Positions 43,717 through 54,769 of a DNA stretch of 64,000 bases are shown here, in pieces. This DNA comes from Fragilariopsis cylindrus CCMP1102 (taxonomy: Eukaryota; Bacillariophyta; Bacillariophyceae; Bacillariales; Bacillariaceae). The translations under genes were made by a program, and so were the position numbers. Below the pieces are notes generated by a model. That model was given only the letters and a program-made list of their open reading frames with translations. It searched no databases and had not been told where the DNA came from. The stretch spans positions 62,001 to 126,000 of the forward strand of contig FMBT01000389.1 of NCBI GenBank assembly GCA_900095095.1, given 5' to 3'. The number at the start of each line of letters is the position of its first letter. Within the stretch, counting starts at the first letter, position 1.

Positions 43717-46700
43717 ATGATGAGCACAAACTCTAACAAATTCTGTTACACATTGGATATATTAACGGATGGCTCAGAACATACTGGATGTGGTACTTTG
43801 TTCCTATCTGTATGGAAAATACCATTGTCGATTAGGACGGCTTCTGCTTCTGCTGTCGCCGGTGCCAACGATGATGATGATGACAGCGATGTTACTGATG
43901 ATGATGATGTCACTGATGATGAAATGACTTCTAGTAGTAGTAGTAGTGGTTCTGTTTGTACTAGCAGCAGTAATAACAGTGATGGCGATGATGATGAGGA
44001 GGAGGAAGTAGAAAAAGATGATCCATATGCTTGGCTTACGGGAACATCACTCTACGACGACAACAACAACAATAACGACGGTCCCGTTGCCCGATATGCA
44101 CTTTCTGGAGTTGGTGATGCCACAGCACGATTATGTGCCGATCAACGATTTAAGTTAGCACCGACACGAGCGTGTTTTCTACAGGATCTATCTGGAAATT
44201 CAGGTCAAGTTGATGGATTATCAGCATTATTCCTTGCCTTACATGGAGCAGGATCACCATCACTTCATATGGTCGTCCCTGCTTTATTTGAAGACAATAA
44301 TAATGGTGGTGACAGCAGCAGCGGTAGTAGCTTCATTGAAGAATTGGCAACAATCACTCTTGGTTCCTATAAGAAATTTGATATTCGAACATGTGAAGTT
44401 CGAGAACCACCAATTAGTGCATATAACAGCGATAATACAAATACTTTAGCATGGTGGAGAGTTTATGAAGATGATTATCTAATCGTTCATGCATGCTCTA
44501 GCAAAACACTGTTATCTACTACCACACCAAAAACAACCACATCGATAGGGCAGTCATCGACATTGAAATCGACACCATCGTCTCTACTGTACCTTTATTC
44601 TTTTCCTGCATCACAATCACAATCACAATCACAACAACAGAACAATCGCAAATATTGTACTTTGGCGTTCCTTCCTCCTAAATGCCAAGATGTAACCAAC
44701 GTCGTTAAACGATTGATGAAACAGAATCTTCCGCTGGTACAAGATGGTATACCAATGAAGTCAATCGATTATGTCATTGTTCTAGATCCGTCTGACTGTT
44801 CGTCTTCGTCATCAACATCATCATCAATGGGAAATATTTTGGTTACCTTGCCTCGACAAAACCAACAAGAAGAAGAAAAACAACATATGGTCGATGAGGG
44901 GATATTAATTCGGTCACAGCAACTTGCTCGACGTTTTTTTAGTCGTATGCCATGGGCCTTTGCAATCATCATCAACAACAACAACAGCACAGCAGCAGCA
45001 GCAAAATGCGATCGTCAAAAACAAATCAATAATAAGTGACAACAACGAAATAATTTTGGAATCAGGAACGTCGGTTATTTTAGAACATAAAAATAATGAC
45101 CATAAATCTCGAAAACGAAAAACAGCAAGATTAAGAATATGGGATCGTCGAAAGATTGTCTGGAATAAAGATATAAAGGAAGAATGGACTAATCAGACAT
45201 TAGATTCCCTACAGTCATTTATTAAACAGCCACCCCCGTCGTCGACGACGAGGACAACCGACGATAATGAAATTGAAATTGATCTCGATGAGGACGTTGA
45301 CGACGAGAATGAGATTGAAATTGATCTCGATGATGACGTTGACGACGAACATGATGTTGGTGAAAAGGATCAAGTACCTTCTGAGACAATAGATGAAAAT
45401 GAAATCGATATCGACGACGACGACGACGAAAATGATAAAGAAGAAGAAGGTGCAGGTTCTTTGTCTGTGACGAATAAAGACAAGATCAATGTAGATATCG
45501 ACATTAAAGATGAGGGTGATAGAATAAATTTTGCATCGGGCAGTGATGGTCCTCGTTTGATCGTTCTTGGTACGGGATGTGCCACACCTTCGGCTTATAG
45601 GGGTGCGTCGGCCTACGCGTTGGTGTTACCGTCAGATGATGATACGAACGAGAAACCATTTGAATATGGTCACCATAATCACCACAATAACCGCGGTGAT
45701 CAACTCTATCTCTTAGATTGTGGTGAGGGTACTTCAACAATGTTATCCCGTAATTATGGTCACATCAATGATTGGGCACAACGGATACGTGGAATATGGA
45801 TATCACACGCCCACTTGGATCATTATGGGGGCTTACCTACTATATTGCGACTCCTTCATGAATACAGAGAATCAAAAAACGATAGTTCAAAGTCAGGATT
45901 ATTGGAATCACCACTAGAAGAGCCTTTTCCGAAACGACCGAAATATTTGTTATCTAGAAGTAGACGAGGAGATGATGACAATAATATTGTACCGTGGGTT
46001 ATTGCACCTGCTAAGGTACTTAGATACTTGGATATCGTACTGAACTGCCGTCATGGTCGAAGCAAGGGTGCTAAAGGGAAGAACGTTAATGGAGGACAAT
46101 ACTTTGAGTCCAGAGTGCATCAGGACCCAACCTTTCCGACGGGTCCCTGGATCCATTTTGAAAACATCAAGGTAAACCACGGCTGCCCTGCCTTTGGTCT
46201 CTTGGTTGGATGGAGAATGCCAATGACGACGACGAGACGCGACCGTCGTGATGGAAGTACAACCCGAGATGAATGTACTTCCTCTTCCCAATTCTTGTGT
46301 TACTCTGGCGATACTCGTCCCTCTCACGGATTAGTTCAAGCTTGCCGCCGTGCTCTGCAACGAAACGATAACAATTATACCAGCAACACTTACGGTAGAT
46401 ATAATAATTACCGTGATAATCCTCATCCTCCCTACCGAAGTGAGGATAATAGCAAAAAACTATTCTTGATTCACGAGGCATCCTATCAAGAAACTGAAGC
46501 TAATATGGCTTTGAAGAAGAAACATTCTACCATTAATGAAGCATTTCAAGTTGCATGCGACATCCCCGCTTCACGGGTTTTGATGACACATTTTTCTCAA
46601 CGCTACGATAACAACGTATCAACAACAACAACAGCGGTGACAATGAATTCCGACTCGAATGGTGGTACCGAAAATAGAACCACTGAGAACAATCATGATA

Positions 46701-46750
46701 ATGTTCCATCTCTGGGATTAGCCGTAGATGGTCTACAAATTATATTATAA
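43717..46750 (+). CDS. Long-form tRNase Z (ELAC2-type 3' tRNA endonuclease)
   Basis: tRNase Z cuts the 3' trailer from tRNA precursors. I start at ATG 43717 (MMSTNSNKFCYTLDIL). The N-terminal half resembles the inactive lactamase half of ELAC2: YTLDILTDGSEHTG, FKLAPTRACFLQDLSG, GGLSALFLALHGAG-like. The C-terminal half is catalytic: RLIVLGTGCATPS, LLDCGEGTSTMLS, HAHLDHYGG (metal-binding HxHxDH), CYSGDTRPS, LIHEASY and VLMTHFSQRY. A frame break near 44980-45003, inside an AAC/AGC repeat, separates the halves; reading across gives one chain of about 1010 residues. The linker carries unusual Asp/Glu-Ile repeats (EIEIDLD units). The enzyme may serve nucleus or organelles; no presequence is evident. 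Confidence 0.88.
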
Positions 46751-47095
46751 CGATTGCGTGAATAAATGATGGGGTGTAATCGGACTTAACGCTTCACTGC
46801 ATGCAAAATACACATTTGGGAAGAGAAACATAATCAGGTGGAACGTAGCAGTATCATAGAATAGAGTAAAGTAAAGATAAAGAGGAGAGCAAACATTGGA
46901 AAATATGTCATTATTTCTAGTGTTTTCTTTTTTTGAGAAATGGATAAAAAGTGATTAGTATTCCCAGTTTTTTCTCCTTTCAATCATCATCATTCATCAA
47001 TCAGTAGTGTTATTACTATTCTAAGGTGCGATTTAATTCGTCCCGGCAATCCTTTAATTATTGCGCACATAAATATCTGTTCTTTTTAATTAGGA
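46751..47095. other. Convergent 3' intergenic region
   Basis: About 345 bases with no gene or repeat of note. Confidence 0.5.
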
Positions 47096-48112
47096 TTAAG
47101 ATCGGAACCGTCGAAGTCTAGAACGCGCCATCGATACCCTACGAGTCGTCTTTCCAACGACACTGCCATCATCATGATCATCATCATCGTCGTCGTCACC
47201 ACCGTCGTCGTCGTCACCGTAAGTGCCACCCTCATTGACACTGTTCTCCTTGTCTAAATTAGAACCATCCGCCCCTCCTGCTCCTGAAACTCGTCGTAGT
47301 CGTCCTCCTAGACCCTTCGATTTTTTAGCAGTAGCAGTAGTAGTAGCATCATTGCTGCTGCTCTTTGTGGTTGATGCTGCTGCTGCTGATGATGATATTG
47401 TTGTCGACGATGATGATCGACGTGTTAAGAATCCATAATCTGAAAATGCACGTTGTAAAAATGGTCCAACTTTATTCAGTTCATAACTACAAATTCCTGT
47501 CACGGAAATGATGGGTAATTCTGCTGCTTGTGATGATGATTGACCTTTATTATTATCCACAGAATTATCATCAATATAATTCCCATCCTCATCCACATCA
47601 TCATATCCCGGTGGTGGATGAACTAAATCGGATCGTGATAATTCATGAAAATGCATCCGTAATTTATCAGACCGTACAGCAACTAAATCTTGTAATACAA
47701 CCTTGGTTGCTTTCCCACCACCGGTAGCGCCGCTACCACTTGACGAAGCATTATTATTACTACTATCAGTTAAACAACAATCTAATGCACGTGCAATTTC
47801 AAAATAATGATATGGCAATCGACGACTTAATAATGTCGATTCACGTTCTTCTTTCAAGATACTTGTTAACACATCCACAGATAACCATTCAGGTGATTCA
47901 ATTTCAGCAAAGTTACGTCTCTTTAATGTCTTTGCTATCCACAATGGTACATCTATTGGCATACCAGCTTTGAATGGACCAACTTTGACATTTTTTCCAG
48001 ATGTGGTACTTAATAAATTAAAGTTTGAATTTGATGTAAATGATGGAACAATCGTTACCATCACATTATCAGCACAAAATGATGATTGATTACAAAGACT
48101 TAATCTTGTCAT
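47096..48112 (-). CDS. PSF2: GINS complex subunit PSF2 with long C-terminal tail
   Basis: GINS is part of the CMG replicative helicase. 338 residues, single exon. The core at about residues 10-230 shows VMVTIVPSF, VGPFKAGMPIDVPLWIAKTLKRR, PEWLSVDVL, LPYHYFEIAR, DLVAVRSDKLRMHF and YELNKVGPFLQRAF, all PSF2 landmarks. Low-complexity inserts (SSSGSGATGGG, DDNSVDNN) interrupt it. A tail of roughly 100 residues, Ser/Ala/Lys-rich then Asp-rich then basic (MARSRLRRFRS), is absent from the usual 180-200-residue family. Essential replication role by family knowledge; tail function unknown. It is divergent from the ankyrin gene. Confidence 0.88.
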   Translation of the reverse strand: MTRLSLCNQSSFCADNVMVTIVPSFTSNSNFNLLSTTSGKNVKVGPFKAGMPIDVPLWIAKTLKRRNFAEIESPEWLSVDVLTSILKEERESTLLSRRLPYHYFEIARALDCCLTDSSNNNASSSGSGATGGGKATKVVLQDLVAVRSDKLRMHFHELSRSDLVHPPPGYDDVDEDGNYIDDNSVDNNKGQSSSQAAELPIISVTGICSYELNKVGPFLQRAFSDYGFLTRRSSSSTTISSSAAAASTTKSSSNDATTTATAKKSKGLGGRLRRVSGAGGADGSNLDKENSVNEGGTYGDDDDGGDDDDDDDHDDGSVVGKTTRRVSMARSRLRRFRS

Positions 48113-48830
48113 TATTATTTGATATTTGATATTTGATTTTTTGCCTATTGATTCTATGCAGCGATGCAGTGATAGTATAGCTAAAGCGATGAGCTATAGG
48201 ATACTATGGGTGGTATGTGATGTAGCTATTGAATAGACTTGAGCGTTGTTAATGTTAATGAATACCGGTAGAGGTGCGACTCACTCAAGAAAACAAGCAA
48301 AAGTGAAAGGAGTTGAGTAGAATGGCTGATTTTACTATTTTTTTCAGCTGTCATTGTTGCGTGTTGATTCATTCATTCGTTGATTCTACAAATAACGCGC
48401 AAAAGGTGCGAGCAACAAGAGAAAACTGCATGATATTTGATTAACTCGATTAACTCGTGATTTTTATTTTTCGGCGCGAACTTTGATTGAAATTAACATT
48501 TCCGTTATCATCGAGCACTGTTAGCGACTCAGAACATAACAAAACGGATTGATTTAACAATCATAATCATGCCTTCCGTTTTGACACTTCTTCTTGCCCA
48601 TCACAAGTGTATTAAAGGGGAGGGCGATCGCGATACCCAAGTTGAATGCATTTCGAAACAAGTTATATAATAATTAAATTCACAGGAAGAACTAAAGGTT
48701 TGCAGCAGGAATTCAAACGACATTATCAGAGGACATCAATAGTCATCATAATAAAGCAATTGTGTGAGAATACTAACGAAAACTAACAAAAACCGCGACA
48801 CTTTTGGCGATAAGTTAGTTGACGACGACA
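48113..48830. promoter_or_regulatory. Divergent intergenic region
   Basis: About 720 bases between PSF2 and the ankyrin-protein start. It includes a GGCGCGAA element near 48472, which resembles an E2F/DP site (TTTCGGCGCGAA); given that PSF2 is a replication gene, that is plausible but untested. Confidence 0.4.
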
Positions 48831-50870
48831 ATGACGACAGCGTCAGCAACGATGATGACGACGACAACAACCGATCGACAAGCAGAGGCTATTATAACAC
48901 TATTGGAAACATTCCAACCAAGAATTGCTTTACAACCATATTTAACGCAATTAAGAAGAATTGTTATTGATTTGGAGACATCATCAACGTCATTATTTCC
49001 TTTGGTGGTAGAATCATCAGCAGCGTCGTCGGCGTCATCGTCATCGTCTGTACTTGTGGAAAAAAATCTTGGTCAAACACTACATGGTCACCATGATGAT
49101 GATGATGGTATCCGTGTTATAGCGCATTTTCCTCATCTGATGCGTCAGCAAAGTGACGAAGCATCGCAGTCAAAACCACATCATGCAATAGACGAGAAGC
49201 GCAATAGCTATAGTAACAACAAGAGGATCAACGACGGTAGTGGCGGCGATAATAATAGCAGGACGAGTTCTTACAGGACCGTCACAACGGTGAAGAAAAA
49301 TCAATCTGTTACTGGTTGTTCTAAACTATTAAACAATATTCTCACCTCGACATCATCACCGAATAATAATAATGACAGACCAAAACCAAGATCAAAATCA
49401 ACACCAAAAACCACAACCACTCCATCATCATCATTGCCGTCTCGTCAATACTGGGATGCTGTTGATGATCGATACATGCCCTCCTCGTCTTCTTCCTCGT
49501 CCTCCTCATCCGTCGTATTCCAAGAAGTTCTCAACGAAGCTACTATAGTAGCAAAAATACTTGAATTTGATGGATCACTTGCATTGTATTATAAAAACTA
49601 TGATCTTATTGTGGGATATAAAAATCCATTACGACGACGAAGACGATCACGAACTACAAGTATAACAAGATCCTTTAAAAATCGTCATACAGGAACAAAA
49701 GAACTTGCTTTTGTGAATAAAACATTTTATTCATTAATTATTGGTCCAGATGGATTAAAGGCATGGAAGGCATTACAAAAACTACATATTACCCATAAAC
49801 GTAAATATGCAAAAGAAGTTATTGGAAATTATCCAAAATATTCTTCATCGTTAGCAAAATTGTTTGCTGTTGTCATTTGTAATGATGCAATTGAATTTGA
49901 ATATATGTTATCAAAATATATTATATCAATACAACAGGGAACATCTATAAACAATCATGGCGGGAATGATGTTTTTGGAATGGCTCTTACCGAATACGTA
50001 AAAGGTGATGAGCACACCATAGGAGGTGGAGATCGGACTATGGGTATTCCCACTGGACATCCATTTTTAAATTGTTGTTCGTGCTGGAATGCAAAGGAAT
50101 GTGACTATACAACATTATTAGCAGAATTGGCATACAATGCAGTGATCTGTGGTGCAACGGATGTATTGGGTGTATTGTCATCTCGACATAATACATTATA
50201 TGGTACAGAATTCGGTCCGACGACTGGCGGACAAACCTTACTAGGTGAGATAGTTGCATATGCATGTACCCAACCTTGCTGTTTAGAAGAAATTGCTGAT
50301 GGGACTCGTACCCTAATGTCCAATCAACTTGTTGACGACCAAGAAGATTTGCATACAAATCAACGTGGGAGTTTTGGTAATTCATTACATCTAGCAGCAG
50401 CCAAGGGTGATCGAGAACTTGTGAATGCCTTACTAGATATTGGGTACGATCCAAGTATCCGTTGCGATCATCGTGCAGTATTGTTTGCTGAAGAACTACG
50501 ACAACAGAAAGGTTATAATGGTGACTTCCATGTTAACGGCGACCATAATAATAAACTATGGCTCCCAGAGGATTGGGCACGTGTTCGTGGTCACACTCGA
50601 GTGACTCGATTATTAGAGAAAATACGAAAAGAACTCCAACCTGACACACAACCCCAACTACAACCTCATCATAATATTGCCTCACTTGAAAATTCAAAAA
50701 CAAAGAAGTCATACGATGACGAGAGTGGTAGTAGTAGCGTCTACACTAGTAATTCCGATTCCGACAGTGATTCCAGTTATGGCACTTACGACTCAAATGA
50801 GGAAACAACTGATTACGATACCGAAAATTCAAATCGATCCCACAGCAGAAGACGATCACGCCGTAGATAA
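48831..50870 (+). CDS. Ankyrin-repeat protein of unknown function
   Basis: About 679 residues from the ATG at 48831. A Thr/Met-rich start and a Ser-rich, basic middle precede a conserved-looking helical region (ILEFDGSLALYYKNYDLIVGY, LAFVNKTFYSLIIGPDGLKAW). Ankyrin-like repeats follow: TTLLAELAYNAVICGATDVLGVL and GNSLHLAAAKGDRELVNALLDIGYDPS, then LPEDWARVRGHTRVTRLLEKI. The C-tail is Ser/Asp-rich, ending in RRRSRRR. No catalytic domain seen; a protein-interaction role is inferred from the repeats. Confidence 0.68.
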   Translation: MTTASATMMTTTTTDRQAEAIITLLETFQPRIALQPYLTQLRRIVIDLETSSTSLFPLVVESSAASSASSSSSVLVEKNLGQTLHGHHDDDDGIRVIAHFPHLMRQQSDEASQSKPHHAIDEKRNSYSNNKRINDGSGGDNNSRTSSYRTVTTVKKNQSVTGCSKLLNNILTSTSSPNNNNDRPKPRSKSTPKTTTTPSSSLPSRQYWDAVDDRYMPSSSSSSSSSSVVFQEVLNEATIVAKILEFDGSLALYYKNYDLIVGYKNPLRRRRRSRTTSITRSFKNRHTGTKELAFVNKTFYSLIIGPDGLKAWKALQKLHITHKRKYAKEVIGNYPKYSSSLAKLFAVVICNDAIEFEYMLSKYIISIQQGTSINNHGGNDVFGMALTEYVKGDEHTIGGGDRTMGIPTGHPFLNCCSCWNAKECDYTTLLAELAYNAVICGATDVLGVLSSRHNTLYGTEFGPTTGGQTLLGEIVAYACTQPCCLEEIADGTRTLMSNQLVDDQEDLHTNQRGSFGNSLHLAAAKGDRELVNALLDIGYDPSIRCDHRAVLFAEELRQQKGYNGDFHVNGDHNNKLWLPEDWARVRGHTRVTRLLEKIRKELQPDTQPQLQPHHNIASLENSKTKKSYDDESGSSSVYTSNSDSDSDSSYGTYDSNEETTDYDTENSNRSHSRRRSRRR

Positions 50871-51084
50871 AGGATATATGTATAACACACATTCACACAC
50901 ACACAAACCCACGATAGTAAAATAACCAGGATGTATGGAACAAAAATTTAAAAACATATATTATAAGAGAAATGGTAGATATAATATAATGATTGAAACA
51001 AAATAATATTTTCTATTTGCTTCATAAAGTAGCGAATCTTTCCCCTGAAGAAGCGTTCGATTGATCGTTCATTCGTTCATTTAT

Positions 51085-52893
51085 TCAGTCAGTTGGCCAT
51101 TCATAGGAACCAGCCCCCAATAATAACATAACAATAAGTAAAATAAATAATGCTAATTTGATATCAGCTCTTTCCCCATCTTGAGTAACACATTTGAAGA
51201 ATCCCCAATAGGGTGGGAATGCTTTAGCACTCATTTCACCAACCAACCGTTGGTACAGATCAGGTGGAACTGTAATGACATAACTCAATTCAGGTAATAA
51301 TACTGGACGATCTTCTTCCACGTCATAATAGTCATTTTCGTTGTCGTAATTATCAGAATCGGAATAACATTCATCGTCGTACATATAATCGTTTTTCACT
51401 CGTTGCTGTCGCTGTTGTTGAATGACTTCAGTTGGTTGCTGTCCACCCCCTTCTGATTTTAACGGGTCGCTATCTTCATCAATTGCGTTTTCGTCAGCAT
51501 CGGTTCTGTTGTCGTCATTGTCGTCATTGAATATTTCTTCCCGTTCCTGTTGCAATTGTTGACGTCGCCGTTGTCGTCGTCGTTGCTCGTGTTGTTGTTG
51601 TCGTTGTCGACGATGTTCTCGTTCGGTTGTTCGTGTCGTCATTGCGGTCATCGCCTCTACTGCTGTTCTTTCTGCATCTTCTCGATTCCTCCATTGTTCT
51701 ACAGAAAGTATTCCCGGTTCTAAATCATAATCCATAACGAGCCTTACTTGATCACGTGGTAACTTCATTAACATCCGTCCATCCTGTTCATAAAATAAAC
51801 TTGATCGAACACCATGTGGATTTGTTAAACTTGTTGCGTCCATAACAACATTATTTGTTGGATTCGGTATATGCTCTCTATAATCACATGATGATGTTTC
51901 TTCATCTAAAAATAAGTCATTGTTGCTGTTGTTGTTGTTGTCATCATTATTATTGCTACTACTATTATCCTCATTTTGTTGTTGCTGTCTTTTTTTTCTT
52001 CGAGGACGACGAATATCGTGATTCAATCTTTCGTATTTACTCATAAAAACAACACCATCTCTACCAGACAAAATCCGTGAATGACGGGATGATATATTAC
52101 GCAACAGTGAATTCGATGAAGGGATTATGTTTCGCATATTTCTTCTATCTGATCTCGCTCCTCCGACTGACATTCTTCGGGAATTATTTGCGTCCATGGG
52201 AGATAATGGATTACTATCCTCCATCCCTTTATAGAAAAATGATGCACTTTGTTTAATACGATCTTCTTTCGTAGTAGCAGGAGTATTAGAAGCTACTGCG
52301 GTGGCAATAGCTGTACCGGTGAAAGAAGAATCTAACGGTGTAGAGGAGGAGGAAGCCACAGTAGTATCTAGACATTCGTAGTTCGCGTCAGCGACTTTAT
52401 TCTTACCGACCCTCCTCCTCCTCCTTCCCCACCATGTTGTATTGTTGGTATCGTCATTATTCGTGTTAGCTGCTGCTGTCGTAGCTGCTGCTTCAATGTC
52501 AGCATCAGCACAATTAATAACAGGTCGTCTTTTGGGCGGAGATGCAATCGGTTGGTATGCCGTTATTATTGGTGATGGTGGACCTACGGTGTTGGTGTTG
52601 TTTGAATTTGAATTTGATTTAGTTTCTTTTCCTGGTAACCGAACAAATCTTCGATTGCTTCTTGATGGAGAATTCCCTGTATCGAGTGTAGAGGTAGCAG
52701 CAGAGGCGCTGTTGCTGTTATTTGTTGAACTATCACTGGTTTTGCTGCTCGAGTAATGCAGCTCAGAATCACCAGCGTCAATTCCCAGAACATTTGTGTG
52801 AGCATTTTCCCTCGTTGTTGTTGTTGTTGTTGTTGTTGGCGGCTTCTTCTTATTTTTCAACGGAGATGTCTTCGCTGTAGCTGTTGATTCCAT
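51085..52893 (-). CDS. Low-complexity protein with C-terminal membrane helix
   Basis: About 602 residues from the first in-frame ATG (52893); the upstream open extension begins only at a TTG. The body is Ser/Asn/Arg/Gln-rich with poly-Thr and poly-Gln runs. A conserved-looking C-terminus reads LPELSYVITVPPDLYQRLV, then AFPPYWGFFKCV, then a hydrophobic helix LALFILLIVMLLLGAG close to the end. This fits a tail-anchored protein facing the cytosol. Family unknown. It is convergent with the ankyrin gene, 214 bases stop to stop. Confidence 0.6.
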   Translation of the reverse strand: MESTATAKTSPLKNKKKPPTTTTTTTTRENAHTNVLGIDAGDSELHYSSSKTSDSSTNNSNSASAATSTLDTGNSPSRSNRRFVRLPGKETKSNSNSNNTNTVGPPSPIITAYQPIASPPKRRPVINCADADIEAAATTAAANTNNDDTNNTTWWGRRRRRVGKNKVADANYECLDTTVASSSSTPLDSSFTGTAIATAVASNTPATTKEDRIKQSASFFYKGMEDSNPLSPMDANNSRRMSVGGARSDRRNMRNIIPSSNSLLRNISSRHSRILSGRDGVVFMSKYERLNHDIRRPRRKKRQQQQNEDNSSSNNNDDNNNNSNNDLFLDEETSSCDYREHIPNPTNNVVMDATSLTNPHGVRSSLFYEQDGRMLMKLPRDQVRLVMDYDLEPGILSVEQWRNREDAERTAVEAMTAMTTRTTEREHRRQRQQQHEQRRRQRRRQQLQQEREEIFNDDNDDNRTDADENAIDEDSDPLKSEGGGQQPTEVIQQQRQQRVKNDYMYDDECYSDSDNYDNENDYYDVEEDRPVLLPELSYVITVPPDLYQRLVGEMSAKAFPPYWGFFKCVTQDGERADIKLALFILLIVMLLLGAGSYEWPTD

Positions 52894-53401
52894 TTTCAAA
52901 TCTCTCTCGGCGTCTTTACGGTAGTACGATTTCTGGGAATGCTGATCCTTTTTGAATTTAAAGAAAGAAAACAACAACAGAAGTCAGAGATGTGTGTGTG
53001 TCCATGCATGGAAGGAATGAAATGCTTTAATGTCTGTTGCTGCATGTTGTTGTTAATAATGTTGTTATGTCAATAGCAAATACCGTACGGTAGCTAATAA
53101 CATTCAAAAAATGCACTCGCGCTGAGCAGAAGAGTCGAGTGAGTCGTGTCGAGTCGTTTCTCGGATTTAAAGGTGATTAATTTTTATGATGAATAATTTT
53201 TGTTACTACTTCGTAGCATGCACGATGAACGATGTACAACAAAAACATTCAACGTAATAAACACCTCAAAGTAACAGTTCAAAAGCAGAGGAGTGGCAAG
53301 CAACAATTAAACATCGACACGACAATACAATACACGGCCGAGACACGAAATTGTACTAAAATTTAAATTTATTCAAATAGTTATAACAATAAATAAATAA
53401 A
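52894..53401. promoter_or_regulatory. Divergent intergenic region with TACCGTACGGTA palindrome
   Basis: Upstream of DIB1 and of the tail-anchored gene. The perfect 12-bp palindrome TACCGTACGGTA lies at 53081-53092, followed by GCTA. Its inverted 15-mer match is at about 686-700. Confidence 0.45.
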
Positions 53402-54185
53402 ATGGCATACTTATTACCACATTTGAAAAGTGGTTGGGAGGTCGATCAAGCAATTGTTACAGCAGAAGATCGTGTGGTTGTTATTCGTTTTGGTCATGAT
53501 CAAGATCAAACATGTATGGTACAAGATGAAATATTAATGTCAATTGCTGATAAGGTATGTAGTTCTCTCTCAATAATGATATCTCTATTCTCTCTCTCTC
53601 TCTCTCTCTCGCTTATATATAACGACTTGCTCACTCTCACTCTCTCACTTACTCACTCACTCTCACTCACTGAATCTCGTCTGCGTCTCCCACACTACTC
53701 GTCCGTCCTTGATGAAAAATAAGGTTAAAAACTTTGCTGTTATTTACTTAGTGGATACAACAGAAGTTCCTGATTTTAATAATATGTATGAATTGTTCGA
53801 TGAGTAAGTTTTTTTGTGTGATTTTTTCTGAATTCAATACTGCGAGCTTTTGTGATTCTTTTAAAGATAAAAATAGTTTATTTATGGTATGGGAACACTA
53901 ACCCTCTCTATTGAACACCTTTCTTCTTTTTCTTTTGTATACCACGACACTTTTATTATTTTTATTATTATTATTTTCTAAATTTAAAGTTGTACAACAA
54001 TGTTCTTTTATCGTAATAAGCATATTATGGTTGATTTAGGTACTGGAAATAATAATAAAATTAATTGGGCATTAGCAGATAAACAAGAAATGATTGATAT
54101 AATTGAAATGGTGTATCGTGGTGCACGGAAAGGTCGGGGTTTAGTGGTTTCACCAAAAGATTATTCCACCAAATATCAATATTAA
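53402..54185 (+). CDS. DIB1: U5 snRNP thioredoxin-fold protein DIB1/TXNL4A
   Basis: DIB1 is a component of the U4/U6.U5 tri-snRNP that must leave before spliceosome activation. Exons 53402-53554, 53724-53803 and 53990-54185 total exactly 142 residues, the usual family length. The sequence is almost unchanged from other eukaryotes: MAYLLPHLKSGWEVDQAI, DRVVVIRFGHD, VKNFAVIYLVDTTEVPDF, NKHIMVDLGTGNNNKINWA and GLVVSPKDYSTKYQY. Intron 1 carries a CT microsatellite. No frame break occurs in this gene. Confidence 0.96.
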
Positions 54186-54769
54186 AGTAAAACTAAAACT
54201 AAAGCTAAAGCTGAACTAACTCTAAAATTCAAATTCAAATTCGAATGAATAAGCAACGTGGGATATATATGTGCATGGTTAATGGAGTGGAGTTGGGGGA
54301 ATACGGAAATACAAGAGAATCTTGCGATGAATTGCATAGCATTTTCGCCAGAATGAATATACAGCATAATATATTGTTATTGGGTTTCGAAATCCATAGA
54401 TTTCGATTGATTCGTACCACTGGTACCGTTGAAAGAGTACGCAGCTTAACAAAGATTAAGAAGACCGCAATAATAATACAATATTCCAGGTTTTGCTCTG
54501 CACCATAAAGGATTTAATTTTATTCTTGATTTTGAGATGATTTTAGATTCGATTTGATAACAACACATTTAGATGAATAATATAATATATATTACAATAA
54601 TTAGAATACAATATATTCGTATCCATATGGTACTGGTGCCTTTCGTAGCCTTCTCTCTCTCTATGTATGTATATTTTCTTTCCTCCTCTTCGCGATGCGG
54701 CATTGTTTTGTTCTTTTCTTCCTTTATATTGTTTTTGTTCTTACACTTTGAAGTGCCTTTAGCATTTTA
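54186..54769. other. Convergent 3' intergenic region
   Basis: About 580 bases, AT-rich, starting with an AAAACTAAA-type tandem run just after the DIB1 stop. An 87-codon open frame at 54245-54508 shows no domain. Confidence 0.5.
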
